Counted from the stretch's first letter, positions 37,055-46,529 are shown. The stretch: DNA of 64,000 nucleotides from Polyangia bacterium (GCA_030424595.1 JAUHWG010000007.1:186001-250000); one strand, 5' to 3'. Made by a program: numbers and translations. Notes: generated by a model from the letters alone, not told the origin.

Positions 37055-38623
37055 TTACTTCTTGGCCTTCTTCTTGGGGGCGGCCTTCTTCTTGGGGGCG
37101 GCCTTCTTCTTGGGGGCGGCCTTCTTCTTGGGGGCGGCCTTCTTCTTGGTGGCGGCCTTCTTCTTGGGGGCGGCCTTCTTCTTGGTAGCGGCCTTCTTGG
37201 TGGCCTTCTTGGTGGCCTTCTTGGTGGCCTTCTTCTTGGTGGCCTTCTTCTTGGTGGCCTTCTTCTTGGTGGCCTTCTTGGGAGCGGCCTTCTTCTTGGT
37301 GGCCTTCTTGGGAGCGGCCTTCTTCTTGGTGGCCTTCTTGGTGGCCTTCTTGGCGGCCTTCTTGGCGGCCTTCTTCTTGGTGGCCTTCTTGGGAGCGGCC
37401 TTCTTCTTGGTGGCCTTCTTCTTGGCGGCCTTCTTCTTCGCGGCGGCCTTCTTGGCCTTCTCAGCCTCGCGGGCCTTCTTGGCCTTCTCGGCTTCCTTCT
37501 TCTTCTTGGCCTTCTCAGCCTCGCGGGCCTTCTTGGCCTTCTCGGCTTCCTTCTTCTTCTTGGCCTTCTCAGCCTCGCGGGCCTTCTTGGCCTTCTCAGC
37601 CTCGCGGGCCTTCTTGGCCTTCTCAGCCTCGCGGGCCTTCTTGGCCTTCTCAGCCTCGCGGGCCTTCTTGGCCTTCTCGGCCTCGCGGGCCTTCTTGGCC
37701 TTCTCAGCCTCGCGGGCCTTCGCCTTCAGCTTGGCGGCCTTCTCCTTCTCTTTCTTCTTGGCGAGGAGCTCGGCCTTCTTGGCGCGCGCTTCGGCGCGCT
37801 CCTTCTCGCGCTGGGCCTTGGCCTTGGCGCGCTCTTCGATCTTCTTCTGGCGCTCGGCCTCGCGGGCCTTCTCGCGGTCGAGCTTGGCTTGCAGACGCTC
37901 CTGCTCACGGCGGGCCTTCTCGGCCTCCCGCTCCTTGCGCTTCGCCTCTCGCTCGGCCTCGCGGGCCTTGCGGGCCTCCTCGCGGGCGGCGACGCGGGCG
38001 GCCTGGGCGGCCTCCTTCTTGGCGCGGGCGGCCTCCCTCTTGGCCTGCTTGGCGGCCTCCTGAGCCGCAATGCGCTTCTCCCGCTCCTCCGCGAGCTGCT
38101 CCGGCGTAGGTCCGAGCTCGAGGCTGAGGAGGGTCTGCACCTCGTCGGCGGGCACCTTCTCGGCGACCTGATCGGCGTCGGTCTGTCCGCGGCCGTGGAT
38201 CAGGGTGCGCTGCTGGTCGTTGCGGAAGGTGATCTCGACCTTCTGGTCGCCGAGGAGCTCGCTCACGTAGCCGATCCCGAAGGTCGGATGGACGATGATC
38301 TGATGGTGATGCAGGTTGGACTTCGGGCTGTAACGAGCCGCGTCGTCGGGATCGAGCGAGCGCATCGCCTCAATCCAAGCGAGTTTCTTCGGGGTCTTTC
38401 GGCGTACGGTCACGGGCTCTGGACTCTCCTCCTCGCGACCGCGAGGCTTTTTGAAGCTGTGGGCGTCGCTGCACACGCTGCACTGGACCCTCCGGACCTC
38501 GTTGCCGTAGCTCTCGAGGATGACGTGGGTCGTGTCCGTGCGGCACTTCGAACAGTAGGCGTCGATCTCGCCGCCGTTCGAGCTCTTGTTGCCACCAAAG
38601 TGACTTTCGAAGATCTGATCCAT
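37055..38623 (-). CDS. Zinc-ribbon, beta-barrel and histone-H1-like fusion protein
   Basis: 522 residues. About 20-55 is a zinc ribbon with C24/C27 and C48/C51. About 108-137 is a small beta-barrel-like segment (VHPTFGIGYVSELL, KVEITFRNDQQRTLIHG) of the SH3/Tudor or CarD-like type. About 160-385 is a long charged coiled coil with eight REAEKAKKA-type units. The last 125 or so residues are only Ala, Lys, Pro and Thr (AAPKKATKKKA), like histone H1 or the HC proteins, and should bind DNA. The DNA is made of 9- to 27-bp tandem repeats, so copy number may vary. A ribosome site GGAGA precedes the ATG. Probably a chromatin or transcription-associated protein. Confidence 0.9.
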   Translation of the reverse strand: MDQIFESHFGGNKSSNGGEIDAYCSKCRTDTTHVILESYGNEVRRVQCSVCSDAHSFKKPRGREEESPEPVTVRRKTPKKLAWIEAMRSLDPDDAARYSPKSNLHHHQIIVHPTFGIGYVSELLGDQKVEITFRNDQQRTLIHGRGQTDADQVAEKVPADEVQTLLSLELGPTPEQLAEEREKRIAAQEAAKQAKREAARAKKEAAQAARVAAREEARKAREAEREAKRKEREAEKARREQERLQAKLDREKAREAERQKKIEERAKAKAQREKERAEARAKKAELLAKKKEKEKAAKLKAKAREAEKAKKAREAEKAKKAREAEKAKKAREAEKAKKAREAEKAKKAREAEKAKKKKEAEKAKKAREAEKAKKKKEAEKAKKAREAEKAKKAAAKKKAAKKKATKKKAAPKKATKKKAAKKAAKKATKKATKKKAAPKKATKKKAAPKKATKKKATKKKATKKKATKKATKKATKKAATKKKAAPKKKAATKKKAAPKKKAAPKKKAAPKKKAAPKKKAKK

Positions 38624-39184
38624 AGCCTGTCTCCGAACCCTATGTCGTGGTCCCTATATCCGCTTCAGTGGGCACCCCTGAAGTGGGGCAAACTGCGCTG
38701 AAACAGCGGCGAGCGGGAGAATTGAGGTCGCCAACACTCGCCATGTGGACTTTCAAATAGCACCAGCGCCGCTGAAAATACAGGGTAAAAATCCACAAAA
38801 GGCGGTCTAGCGCCCACTTGATCGCCGGAGAGTGCCCGCGCTAGAGACCCTGTCCGAGCCGACACTTTGCCCTCTACGACCCCATAGGGGGGCGTAGGGG
38901 CGGTTTCTCGGTCACTTCTCGAGGGCCGTGGCGAGATCACCATCGGCCTGTCGATCGTTGTAGGCACATCCGCCGGGTCGTCCGCGAGAGATCGAGGCGA
39001 TGTCGTCCGCCCGGGTACCGGAGCTCGAGGCTCCCGGGGAGGGGCCGCGAAGAACCGGGTCGGCGACGCTCGAGCGCCGGGCCTTCCCGCGACGATCGCC
39101 CGTTTTCACGCGTCCTCGCCGGCGTGGGGGCGGCCCAGGTGTGGCGCAGACGCCCGGCTCGCGGCGAGGCTGATCGCGTCGAGG
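38624..39184. other. Intergenic region, relatively AT-rich start
   Basis: 561 bp between the divergent chromatin-protein start and the end of the MCP-like gene. The part near 38740-38800 is clearly more AT-rich than its surroundings and could hold the promoter of the histone-like gene. A 100-codon minus-strand frame (38665-38967) has no recognisable protein character and is not called. Otherwise I see nothing. Confidence 0.45.
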
Positions 39185-39973
39185 CTATCTGCTGGCGCTA
39201 TCCGGGTCGTCTGCGGCGTTGTCGGTGCCCATCGTCTGGAGCAGCTTGCGGACGTCCGTGACGGTCCCGCGAGCGCGATCCGCGAGGGTCCCGAGTTCAC
39301 GACAGACTACGCGAAACGCGCGACCGTGCTCGCCCGCCTGGGCCGCGATGATGTTGCCGTTGAGGGCGAGGAGCTGCAGACGCCGGGCGACGTCGTCGAG
39401 GAAGGTGCCGACCGACTCAACGCTGTCGGCCCAGGAGTCTTGCTCCAAGGTGTGGGCGGCGGCCCTTCGCTTGGCCGAGACCTCGAGGAGCTCGTAGTAG
39501 GCCCGCTCGTCCTGGAACGCCTCGATGATGCCGACAGGGGCGGTGTCGCCGGCCGTGTCCCCGACCAGGAGAGGCCTCGCCATCACCAGGTAGGGGGTGT
39601 CGGCGCGGCGGAGAGTCCCGGTGAAGAGCTCTCGCCGGCGGAGGCAGATGTCGACCAGCTCGGCGTCGGCGTAGGCGTCGAGGGGAGGCGCCCGTCCGGC
39701 GTCGAGGATCGTCGAGGTCGCGACCCGACGGTTGCCGAGGTAGAGCGCGAAGCCGAGGCCGGTCGCCCGTGCCAAGCGCGGCAGGATCACCTCGTCCTGG
39801 TTGAGCACGTGTCCGCCGGCGCGCAGCTCCCCCGCGTGGCGACCGAGGGTGCCGAGTTCTTGGATCATACGGCTCCCTAGATCGGTCGCCGCGATTCCCC
39901 GGTCGATGATCCGTCGGCGCAAGACCGACCAGATCGCGTCCAGGACCTCATTTCCGCTCGTCGCATCGCTCAC
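39185..39973 (-). CDS. Soluble MCP-like sensor protein with Cache-like domain
   Basis: 262 residues from the GTG at 39973, behind CTGGGGGCAC. No membrane helix is seen. The middle resembles a single-Cache sensor ([30 protein letters not shown], then [20 protein letters not shown]). The C-terminus holds a shortened chemoreceptor signalling segment ([33 protein letters not shown]), matching the MCP pattern LALNAxIEAARAGExGxGFAVVAxEVRxLA. Only about one heptad run surrounds it, far shorter than a normal MCP. No che genes are nearby. It may signal to a kinase pathway or be a degenerate receptor. Divergent from gltX. Confidence 0.8.
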   Translation of the reverse strand: MSDATSGNEVLDAIWSVLRRRIIDRGIAATDLGSRMIQELGTLGRHAGELRAGGHVLNQDEVILPRLARATGLGFALYLGNRRVATSTILDAGRAPPLDAYADAELVDICLRRRELFTGTLRRADTPYLVMARPLLVGDTAGDTAPVGIIEAFQDERAYYELLEVSAKRRAAAHTLEQDSWADSVESVGTFLDDVARRLQLLALNGNIIAAQAGEHGRAFRVVCRELGTLADRARGTVTDVRKLLQTMGTDNAADDPDSASR

Positions 39974-40022
39974 GTGCCCCCAGTCTAACCAGGACTTGGG
40001 CCTCTGTGGTAGCAAGACGCGC

Positions 40023-41525
40023 ATGCGCGAGACAGAGAGCAAGGCTCCCCTCGGGTTGATGCCTCCGCGGGTCCGGATCGCACCGAGCCCGACCGGCGAT
40101 CCCCACGTGGGGACCGCCTACATCGCCCTCTTCAACTACGTCTTCGCCCGCAAGTACGGCGGTCGCTTCATCCTCAGGATCGAAGACACGGACCGCGAGC
40201 GCTCGACGTCGAGCAGCGAGGACGCGATCATCGAGGCCCTGCGCTGGCTCGGCTTTGAGTGGGAGGAGGGTCCCGACGTCGGCGGACCGCACGGGCCCTA
40301 CCGTCAGTCAGAGCGCCTCGACATCTACCGCGGGCACATCGCGCGGCTGATGGAGGGCGGGCACGCCTACCGTTGTTTCTGCACCCGAGAGCGCCTCGAC
40401 GCGCTGCGCAAGGAGCAGCTCGCCGCGAAGGCCGACCACCTCGGCTACGACGGTCACTGCCGAGGGCTCGATCCTGCGGCCTCCGCCGAGCGCGCGAAGG
40501 CCGGCGAGGCCCACGTCGTCCGCCTCCGGATCCCGGACAAGGAGGAGGGGACGACGGTCTTCTTCGACGATCTCCGCGGCAAAGAGGTGGAGATCGCCAA
40601 CCGCCAGATCGACGATCAGGTCCTCTTCAAGTCCGACGGTTTTCCGACCTACCACCTGGCGAATGTGGTCGACGATCACCTGATGGGGATCACCCACGTC
40701 ATCCGCGGCGAGGAGTGGATCACGTCGACGCCGAAGCACGTGCTCCTCTATCGCGCCTTCGGCTGGGAGCCGCCGCGCTTCATCCACCTAGGTCTCCTCC
40801 GCAACGCCGACCGCTCGAAGCTGTCGAAGCGGAAGAACCCGGTCTCGATCTTTCACTACCGCGACCTCGGCTATCTCCCCGAGACCCTGATCAACTTCCT
40901 CGGGACCCTCGGCTTCAGCCTCGGCGACGATCGCGAGCGCTTCACGGTCGACGAGATGATCACCCACTTCGACTGGTCGCGGGTCAGCGCGGGCGGTCCG
41001 GTCTTCGACGCCGCCAAGCTCGACTCGTTCAACGCCGCGGATATCCGGGCGCTCACCGTCGACGAGCTCTACCTCAAGGTGATGGACCGGGTCCTGAGCC
41101 CGGAGCGGCTCAAGGGGCTCCTCGTCCACGCCAAGGAGCGGATCGATCGCCTCGACGACGTCATCCCGTACATCTCCTTCGCCTTCGGGGCTGAGGTCGA
41201 CTACGGGCCGGTGCTCGCCAAGGTCCGGCTCAAGAAGCGGACCCGGGCGGAGGTCATCGCGATCCTCAAGGACTATGCGCAGGAGATCGAGAAGGATCCT
41301 GGGGCGCGGACCTTCGAGCCCGACGCTCTCGAGGCCTTCTCGCGCGGCTTCTGTGAGAGCCGCGGCTGGAAGGCGCGCGAGGTCTTCACGCTCCTCCGGA
41401 TCGGCGTGACGGGACGGACCGCCACGCCGTCCCTCTTCGACACGATGGCGCTGTGCGGCAAGGATCGTTGCCGCCTGCGCCTGCGCCACCTCATCTCGGT
41501 GCTCGAGGGCGAGGCCGACTGGTAG
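40023..41525 (+). CDS. gltX: Glutamyl-tRNA synthetase
   Basis: 500 residues, class I synthetase. The HIGH-equivalent is [13 protein letters not shown] (H28-T31) and the KMSKS-equivalent is DRSKLSKRK (about 263-269). The acceptor-binding and zinc-like region CFCTRERL...GHCRGL is present. The C-terminal half (about 330-500) is the helical anticodon-binding domain, ending in [29 protein letters not shown]. It loads Glu on tRNA-Glu and, in organisms lacking GlnRS, also on tRNA-Gln. The frame extends upstream to 39801, but the ATG at 40023 gives the normal N-terminus. Confidence 0.97.
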   Translation: MRETESKAPLGLMPPRVRIAPSPTGDPHVGTAYIALFNYVFARKYGGRFILRIEDTDRERSTSSSEDAIIEALRWLGFEWEEGPDVGGPHGPYRQSERLDIYRGHIARLMEGGHAYRCFCTRERLDALRKEQLAAKADHLGYDGHCRGLDPAASAERAKAGEAHVVRLRIPDKEEGTTVFFDDLRGKEVEIANRQIDDQVLFKSDGFPTYHLANVVDDHLMGITHVIRGEEWITSTPKHVLLYRAFGWEPPRFIHLGLLRNADRSKLSKRKNPVSIFHYRDLGYLPETLINFLGTLGFSLGDDRERFTVDEMITHFDWSRVSAGGPVFDAAKLDSFNAADIRALTVDELYLKVMDRVLSPERLKGLLVHAKERIDRLDDVIPYISFAFGAEVDYGPVLAKVRLKKRTRAEVIAILKDYAQEIEKDPGARTFEPDALEAFSRGFCESRGWKAREVFTLLRIGVTGRTATPSLFDTMALCGKDRCRLRLRHLISVLEGEADW

Positions 41526-41606
41526 GAGCGGTGCGCAGGTCCCACGGGGCTGGCTCTCGGGGGCTGGCTCTCGGGACCGATCCCCGTGATTGGCTCGCCC
41601 AAGAAG

Positions 41607-41645
41607 AACGCCCGCGGATCTCGCTACGAGATCGACGCGGGCGTT
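41607..41645 (+). terminator. Strong bidirectional hairpin after gltX
   Basis: AACGCCCGCG with CGCGGGCGTT, and inside it GATCTCG with CGAGATC around a CTA loop, give about 17 bp of stem with a 2-nt bulge. Read on the minus strand it is followed by TTCTTCTT, so it can also terminate the convergent P460-like transcript. Confidence 0.65.
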
Positions 41646-41683
41646 GAAGATTAAGCTGCGAACGGGTCGAGGCGGACGGCCAT

Positions 41684-41806
41684 AAGTTCAACCCCTACAT
41701 GTAATAGGTGGGCGCCACGGTAGTCGCTTCGGGCTTCTCGTCGAACGAGCCTGCACGCCCACGAACAGAGACGGCTCCCTGGTTGAACAAAATGTAGGAT
41801 GAACTT
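41684..41806. repeat. Imperfect inverted repeat bounding a 123-bp element
   Basis: AAGTTCAACCCCTACAT (41684-41700) faces ATGTAGGATGAACTT (41792-41806): CCTACAT and AAGTTCA match their complements with a 2-nt length difference. It could be a small structured element or a MITE remnant. Confidence 0.4.
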
Positions 41807-41910
41807 TGGGCCTCCAAGCGAGCGACCCGCCCGCGAGAAATACTCTAGCAGCAATTCTCCGAAACGGTCCTCGAACCATCGTCCGAGACGACGAGAAAAA
41901 TCAGTGAGCA

Positions 41911-42633
41911 CTACTGCAAGGGCCAGGGGGTGAGCACGTAATCGGTCCCGCCTCCGCCGTGGCAGCCGGTGCACAGGCCGACCCCTGTACCGCCGCCGTA
42001 CTCGGCGTCGCCGATCAGCTCGTACCAGTACCAACCATCGCCGCCAGCGCTCTCCGGCTGCACCTTGACCTCGATCGCCCAGCCGATCATCGCGTTGCCG
42101 TCGCCCCACAGCTCCTTGACCGCGACCGAGCCCTCCGGATGCGCGCTCAGGCCCTGGTCAAAAGAGTCAAAGAGGGTGTCGTTGAGGAAGGTGCGGACCT
42201 GCCCGCCGTGCGGTCCTGAGGACTGATGAAGGCCAGACTCGGCGGGCCAATCGGCGTATGATTTAGCCTCGAGCCAGGCGAGGAGATTGTCGACGGTGTC
42301 GATCGGCGGGAGGTCATCCACACCGCCTGTCGTCGTTGGTTCCTCGGTGGTGTTGCCGGTGGTGGTCGGATCGTCGGTGGTCGAGGTGGTCTCGTCTGAG
42401 GTGGTCGCGGTCGGATCGCTGGTCGACGTCGTCGTGCCCGTGTCCTCTGTGGTCGTCCCGTCGGAGGTCGAGTCGTCGTCTGTCGTACCTTCGCTGTCGG
42501 TCGAGGTGGAGCTCGCGGTGTCGGACGCGGAGGCGGTCGTGTCGGCAGTGGTCGACGAGGCGGATCCGTCGTCCCCTGCGCAGGCGGTGACGAGGAGTGC
42601 GGCGAGGAGGGGGACGTGACGGTGGGCGTTCAT
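41911..42633 (-). CDS. Cytochrome P460-like lipoprotein
   Basis: 240 residues. The signal MNAHRHVPLLAALLVTAC has a lipobox with C18. About 20-105 is a Thr/Ser/Asp-rich linker (TTTSTSDPTATTSDETTS) typical of large myxobacterial lipoproteins. The C-terminal domain (about 108-240) reads as cytochrome P460-like: HPEGSVAVKELWG, then MIGWAIEVKV, DGWYWYELIG, and a CTGCH heme c motif at 221-225 followed by TDYVLTPW. P460 proteins bind heme c and can act on hydroxylamine or NO in the periplasm. The cross-link lysine cannot be fixed with certainty. The ATG at 42633 follows GGAGCTCCCC. Confidence 0.85.
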   Translation of the reverse strand: MNAHRHVPLLAALLVTACAGDDGSASSTTADTTASASDTASSTSTDSEGTTDDDSTSDGTTTEDTGTTTSTSDPTATTSDETTSTTDDPTTTGNTTEEPTTTGGVDDLPPIDTVDNLLAWLEAKSYADWPAESGLHQSSGPHGGQVRTFLNDTLFDSFDQGLSAHPEGSVAVKELWGDGNAMIGWAIEVKVQPESAGGDGWYWYELIGDAEYGGGTGVGLCTGCHGGGGTDYVLTPWPLQ

Positions 42634-42892
42634 GGGGAGCTCCAGACTGATGGCTGGAGAACGCCAGCCGCGGGCGGCTGTTACGCGATCGAGCGAGGGC
42701 GCGCCGAGCTTTCGGCGCGTCCTCTGTTTTCCCGCGGGGGCTGCGGGAAATTCTCGGCCGTCGTCCCTCGTGTGAACGAGCGGCGGTCGCTCCTCGCCGG
42801 TCGTGACCACAGCCCGCGCAGCGGCGCTCTTGGGGCCGCTGGGACGTCGAGCGTCGTCGCTGGGGAGAGCGCTCGGGCCGCGCGACGGGCCG

Positions 42893-44026
42893 CTAGAGCG
42901 AGCGCTCGGAGGTCGCTCGCGCGGCTTGCTCGGCGAGACCGCGGACGGCGACGATAAAGGCGGCAAATCGCCGGTCTTGGGTCAGGCCCTTGGCGAAGCG
43001 GTAGTAGATCTGCTGAGCGACCACCGCGGTCTTAAAGAGCCCGAAACAGTAGTAGAAGATGATGTTGTCCAGGTCGCGGCCGGTCTTCGCGGCGTAGGCC
43101 TCGGCGAGCTCGCGCCGAGTGTACGAGCCGGGGATCGCGGTCGGTCCGAAGGCGAAGGCCTGCATCTCCGGCGGGTCGCCGGCCTCGGTCCAGTAGCAGA
43201 GCGCGGTCCCGAGATCCATGAGCGGATCGCCCTGGGTCGCCATCTCCCAGTCGAGAACGCCGCGCACGCGGGTCAGCTCCGCCGGGTCGAGGACCAGGTT
43301 GTCGTACTTGAAGTCGTTGTGGATGAGGGTCGGCGGCGGGGAGCTCGGGATGTTCGCGGCGAGCCACGCGGCGACCCGCTCGATCGCTGGGATGTCGTCG
43401 GTCTTGGCGTCGCCGTAGCGTCGCGTCCAGCCGCTCACCTGACGCTCGACGTAGCCGTCGGGTCGGCCGAGATCGGCGAGGCCGCAGGCTTCGAGGTCGA
43501 CCGCGTGGAGGCGGACGAGGGTGTCGACGAAGGCGTCGCAGAGCTCTCGTGTGGTCGCCGGGTCGAGCGTGAGGCCGGGGGGGAGCGTGCGCCGGAGGAT
43601 CACGCCCTGGAGCCGCTCCATGACGTAGAAGGGCGCGCCCATGACCTCGAGGTCTTCGCAGTAGGCGACCGGCTTCGGCGCTAGATCGAAGCGCGGCGCG
43701 AGGCCGGAGAGGATCCGATGCTCCCGCCCCATATCGTGGGCGCTCTTGACCTTGGTGCCGAAGGGCGGGCGGCGGAGGACGAGCTCGCGCTCGCCGAGGC
43801 GGACGGAGTAGGTGAGGTTCGAGTGCCCGCCGCGGAACTGAGAGACCTCGATCGGGGCGTCGTCGGCGGACCCGAGGGTGCTGCGCAGGTAATCGCCGAG
43901 CCGGTCGCGATCGAGCGTCTCGCCCTCCCGCTCAGCGCTCGGGCGGTCGATCCACCGGCGCTTGGCTGCGTCGTCGGCGGGGTCGGCGGGGTCGGCGTGG
44001 TCGGCGTGGTCGGCGTGATCTGTCAT
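42893..44026 (-). CDS. APH-family phosphotransferase, ACAD10/11 kinase-like
   Basis: 377 residues. Aminoglycoside-phosphotransferase/choline-kinase fold: Gly-rich [10 protein letters not shown], the catalytic HNDFKYDN (HxDxxxxN) and metal-binding [16 protein letters not shown]. The N-terminal [16 protein letters not shown] comes from 9-bp tandem repeats and is extra. It lies 63 bp after an acyl-CoA dehydrogenase on the same strand. In mammalian ACAD10/11 these two activities are fused, and in Pseudomonas putida LvaA with LvaC does the equivalent: the kinase phosphorylates the 4-hydroxyl of an acyl-CoA so that the dehydrogenase-like partner can eliminate it. The same job is likely here. Confidence 0.9.
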   Translation of the reverse strand: MTDHADHADHADPADPADDAAKRRWIDRPSAEREGETLDRDRLGDYLRSTLGSADDAPIEVSQFRGGHSNLTYSVRLGERELVLRRPPFGTKVKSAHDMGREHRILSGLAPRFDLAPKPVAYCEDLEVMGAPFYVMERLQGVILRRTLPPGLTLDPATTRELCDAFVDTLVRLHAVDLEACGLADLGRPDGYVERQVSGWTRRYGDAKTDDIPAIERVAAWLAANIPSSPPPTLIHNDFKYDNLVLDPAELTRVRGVLDWEMATQGDPLMDLGTALCYWTEAGDPPEMQAFAFGPTAIPGSYTRRELAEAYAAKTGRDLDNIIFYYCFGLFKTAVVAQQIYYRFAKGLTQDRRFAAFIVAVRGLAEQAARATSERSL

Positions 44027-44089
44027 CGAGCGGCTCCGTGATGGGCGTCAGGTCTCGTCCCGCGTCTCCTCGTCGGTCGCAGGGGCGGG

Positions 44090-45277
44090 TCAGTAGCGTT
44101 TCAGGATGCGGCGGGCGACGACCATCTTGTGGACCTCGTCGGGGCCGTCGTAGATCCGGGCGCCGCGCTCCCGGGTATAGAAGAAGGAGAGCACTGTGTC
44201 GTCGGTGATCCCGAGGGCGCCGTGGGTCTGGATCGAGCGGTCGAGCACCTCACCTAGGACCTCCGCGACGTAGAACTTGATCAGGGAGACCTCCTCGCGG
44301 GCGGCTTGGAAGCCGCGGTTGTCGATGGTCCATGCGGCGTGGAGGGTGAGGAGGCGCGCCGCCTCGATCTTCGCCTGGCACTCGGCGACCCAAGACTGGA
44401 TGATCTGCTTCTCGGCGAGGCGCTTGCCGGGGGCGATGACGCGACGGTTGGCGCGGGTGCAGAGCATGTCGAAGGCGCGGCGGCAGATCCCGAGCCAACG
44501 CATGCAGTGGTGGATCCGGCCGGGGCCGAGGCGCTCCTGGGCGATGATGAAGCCCGCGCCCTCCTGGCCCAGGCGGTTGCTCGCCGGCACCCGGCAGCCC
44601 TCAAAGGCGATCTCGGCGTGGCTGTCGTAGCCGCTGCCCGCGTGGCCGAAGATCGGGATGTTGCGGACGAGGCGAAAGCCGGGCGTGTCGGTCGGGACGA
44701 TGATCATCGTCGCCCGGCCGTGGCCCTCGGCCTCCGGATCGGTGATCGCCATGACGATCGAGAAGGCCGCGCCGTCGGCCGAGGAGGTGAACCACTTGCG
44801 GCCGTCGATGACGTAGCTGTCGCCGTCGAGGCGGGCGGCGCAGGTGAGCAGGACCGGGTTGGAGCCGGCGCTGTCGGGCTCCGTCATGGCGAAGCACGAG
44901 CGGATCTCACCGGCGGCGAGGGGAGCGAGGTAGCGGGCCCGCTGCTCCGGCGTGCCGTACTTCTCGAGGATCTCGATGTTGCCGGCGTCGGGCGCCTGGC
45001 AGCCGAAGAGGTAGTGGCCGAGCGGGCTGTAGCCGAGCACCTCCGAGACGAGGCCGTGGTCGACGAGCGAGAGGCCGAGGCCGCCGAGCTCGACCGGCAG
45101 CTGCGGTCCCCACAGGCCCTCCGCCTTGACCTCGGCGCGGAGCTGCTGGAGCTGGGGCTCGCTCTCGCCGAAGCCGCGCCGCAGGATCTCGGCTTCGCGG
45201 GGGAGGACGTGGCGGACGAGGAAGTCGCGGATCCGTTCGAGGAGTTGTTCGGTCGCGGGCGAGGTCGAGAAGTCCAT
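44090..45277 (-). CDS. Acyl-CoA dehydrogenase, ACAD10/11-like
   Basis: 395 residues, FAD-dependent acyl-CoA dehydrogenase fold throughout. FAD and substrate segments CFAMTEPDSAGSNP and WFTSSADG are clear, and the C-terminus ends in ARRILKRY. The catalytic-base region reads IYDGPDEVHK, with Asp where straight-chain dehydrogenases have Glu (YEGT). DGPDEVH is characteristic of the ACAD10/11 group, which processes phosphorylated 4-hydroxyacyl-CoA. The downstream kinase gene completes the pair. Transcription runs dehydrogenase first, then kinase. Confidence 0.93.
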   Translation of the reverse strand: MDFSTSPATEQLLERIRDFLVRHVLPREAEILRRGFGESEPQLQQLRAEVKAEGLWGPQLPVELGGLGLSLVDHGLVSEVLGYSPLGHYLFGCQAPDAGNIEILEKYGTPEQRARYLAPLAAGEIRSCFAMTEPDSAGSNPVLLTCAARLDGDSYVIDGRKWFTSSADGAAFSIVMAITDPEAEGHGRATMIIVPTDTPGFRLVRNIPIFGHAGSGYDSHAEIAFEGCRVPASNRLGQEGAGFIIAQERLGPGRIHHCMRWLGICRRAFDMLCTRANRRVIAPGKRLAEKQIIQSWVAECQAKIEAARLLTLHAAWTIDNRGFQAAREEVSLIKFYVAEVLGEVLDRSIQTHGALGITDDTVLSFFYTRERGARIYDGPDEVHKMVVARRILKRY

Positions 45278-45530
45278 GGGCGCCGCGATCCTAGCAGCCG
45301 GCGATGCGCGACGTCACCCGCTCTGGCTGAGTTGTCGCCTCCGCAGGGGGTTGTTCGACGGGCGTGAGGAGCCACGAGCAGGCAGCGCGTCGTCCGTCGC
45401 CCCTATCACTGAGGGTGTTCGACGAGCGCGACGACGCAGGCTCGTCGAGCTGGTCGAGCTCGTCGCGGCCGTCGAGCCAGTCGAGCCCGTCGCCGCCTGA
45501 GCGGAGCGAAGCCCGCAGGGCCCATCCTCG

Positions 45531-46529
45531 TCAGCGCTGGAGGAGGACGTCGACGAGGAGCGCGGTGAGGAAGAGCAGGCCGAAGCGGCGGTTGTAGACG
45601 AAGGCGTGCGCCGACAGGTAGAGCGGCCAGGCGGAGGCGGGGAAGCTCTCTGGGCGCTCGCTCGGCCGGGGCTGGCGGAAGACGGCGATCCCCTGGCGGA
45701 GGCTGGGGACGGCGAGGAAGACCGCGAGCAGCGGCCAGCCGAGGACGCCGCGGGCGACGAGGAGCGCGGTCAGGGCGAGCTGGGCGATCCAGAGGACGAT
45801 CGTCACCCGTCGCGAGAGCGGCTCGCCGAGGATCACCGGCAGCGTGTGGATCCGCTTGGCCCGGTCCTGATCGATCTTGTCGGTGTGCTTGCCGAAGAGC
45901 ACAGTCGTCGGGCCGATCGCGTAGGCGAGCGAGATGAGCGTGACCTCATGGCTCCAATGCCCGCCGCTGACCACGTAGTAGGTGCCGCCGACCATCAGCG
46001 GGCCCCAGACCGCGATCACGGAGGGCTCGCCCAGGCCGATGTACTTGAGCGGCCAGGTGTAGAAGAGGACGAAGAACGCGCCCGCGGCCAGCAGCGTCAG
46101 GGTCAGCGCGCCGGTCTCGGCGACGAGGTAGAACCCCGCGGCGAGGGCGACAGCGCCGGTCGCCGCGATCCAGCGGAGCATCTGCGCCTTGCTGAGGAGC
46201 CCGTGCTCCAGCGGCTGCGGGCCGTACATCGACCGGTAGTAGTTGTCGCGGTCGACCCCTTTGACGTGATCGGTGAGGTCGTTGAGCAGGTTGTTGGTCG
46301 CGTGGGCGAAGACCAGGCCGATCATGCAGGCGGTGAAATAGCGGCCGTCGAAGGGGCCGTCGCGATAGGCGAGGAGTCCGCCGATGGCGCAGGAGAGGGC
46401 GGTCATGATGAAGACGGCGGCACGGGTCGCGACCAGCCATTGGGCGATCGGATCGAGACGCCCCCAGCCCTCGCGGTCGAGCCGGGGCATCCCCGTCAGC
46501 GCTCGTCCCCACATCTTTAGATCGACCAT
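45531..46529 (-). CDS. UbiA-family prenyltransferase
   Basis: 332 residues with about eight or nine membrane helices. The two Asp-rich prenyl-diphosphate sites are NNLLNDLTDHVKGVDRDN and KHTDKIDQDRAKRIHTLP. The first resembles MenA (1,4-dihydroxy-2-naphthoate prenyltransferase) in NDxxDxxxGxD form. It is long for MenA, and no menaquinone genes are adjacent, so the acceptor is uncertain (quinone, heme or lipid head group). Isolated on the minus strand between the dehydrogenase and a phosphatase. Confidence 0.9.
   Translation of the reverse strand: MVDLKMWGRALTGMPRLDREGWGRLDPIAQWLVATRAAVFIMTALSCAIGGLLAYRDGPFDGRYFTACMIGLVFAHATNNLLNDLTDHVKGVDRDNYYRSMYGPQPLEHGLLSKAQMLRWIAATGAVALAAGFYLVAETGALTLTLLAAGAFFVLFYTWPLKYIGLGEPSVIAVWGPLMVGGTYYVVSGGHWSHEVTLISLAYAIGPTTVLFGKHTDKIDQDRAKRIHTLPVILGEPLSRRVTIVLWIAQLALTALLVARGVLGWPLLAVFLAVPSLRQGIAVFRQPRPSERPESFPASAWPLYLSAHAFVYNRRFGLLFLTALLVDVLLQR

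Larger units (their letters stand above)
41526..41910. other. Intergenic region with long hairpin and distant inverted repeat
   Basis: 385 bp between gltX and the P460-like gene (convergent). It holds the strong hairpin at 41607-41645 and an inverted repeat pair (41684-41700 and 41792-41806). The rest is less GC-rich than the genes around it. No gene is supported. Confidence 0.5.

Noticed and set aside
37055..37740. CRISPR-like regularly spaced repeats
   Set aside because: The repeats are contiguous codon repeats within one gene, with no unique spacers.
36983..38701. A Leu/Gly-rich 572-codon frame on the plus strand (LLLGGLLLGG)
   Set aside because: It is the complement of the AAKKKA-type repeats. 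The minus strand gives a start, zinc ribbon and histone-like tail.
38665..38967. A 100-codon minus-strand frame upstream of the histone-like gene
   Set aside because: No domain and no ribosome site; its N-terminal composition looks random.
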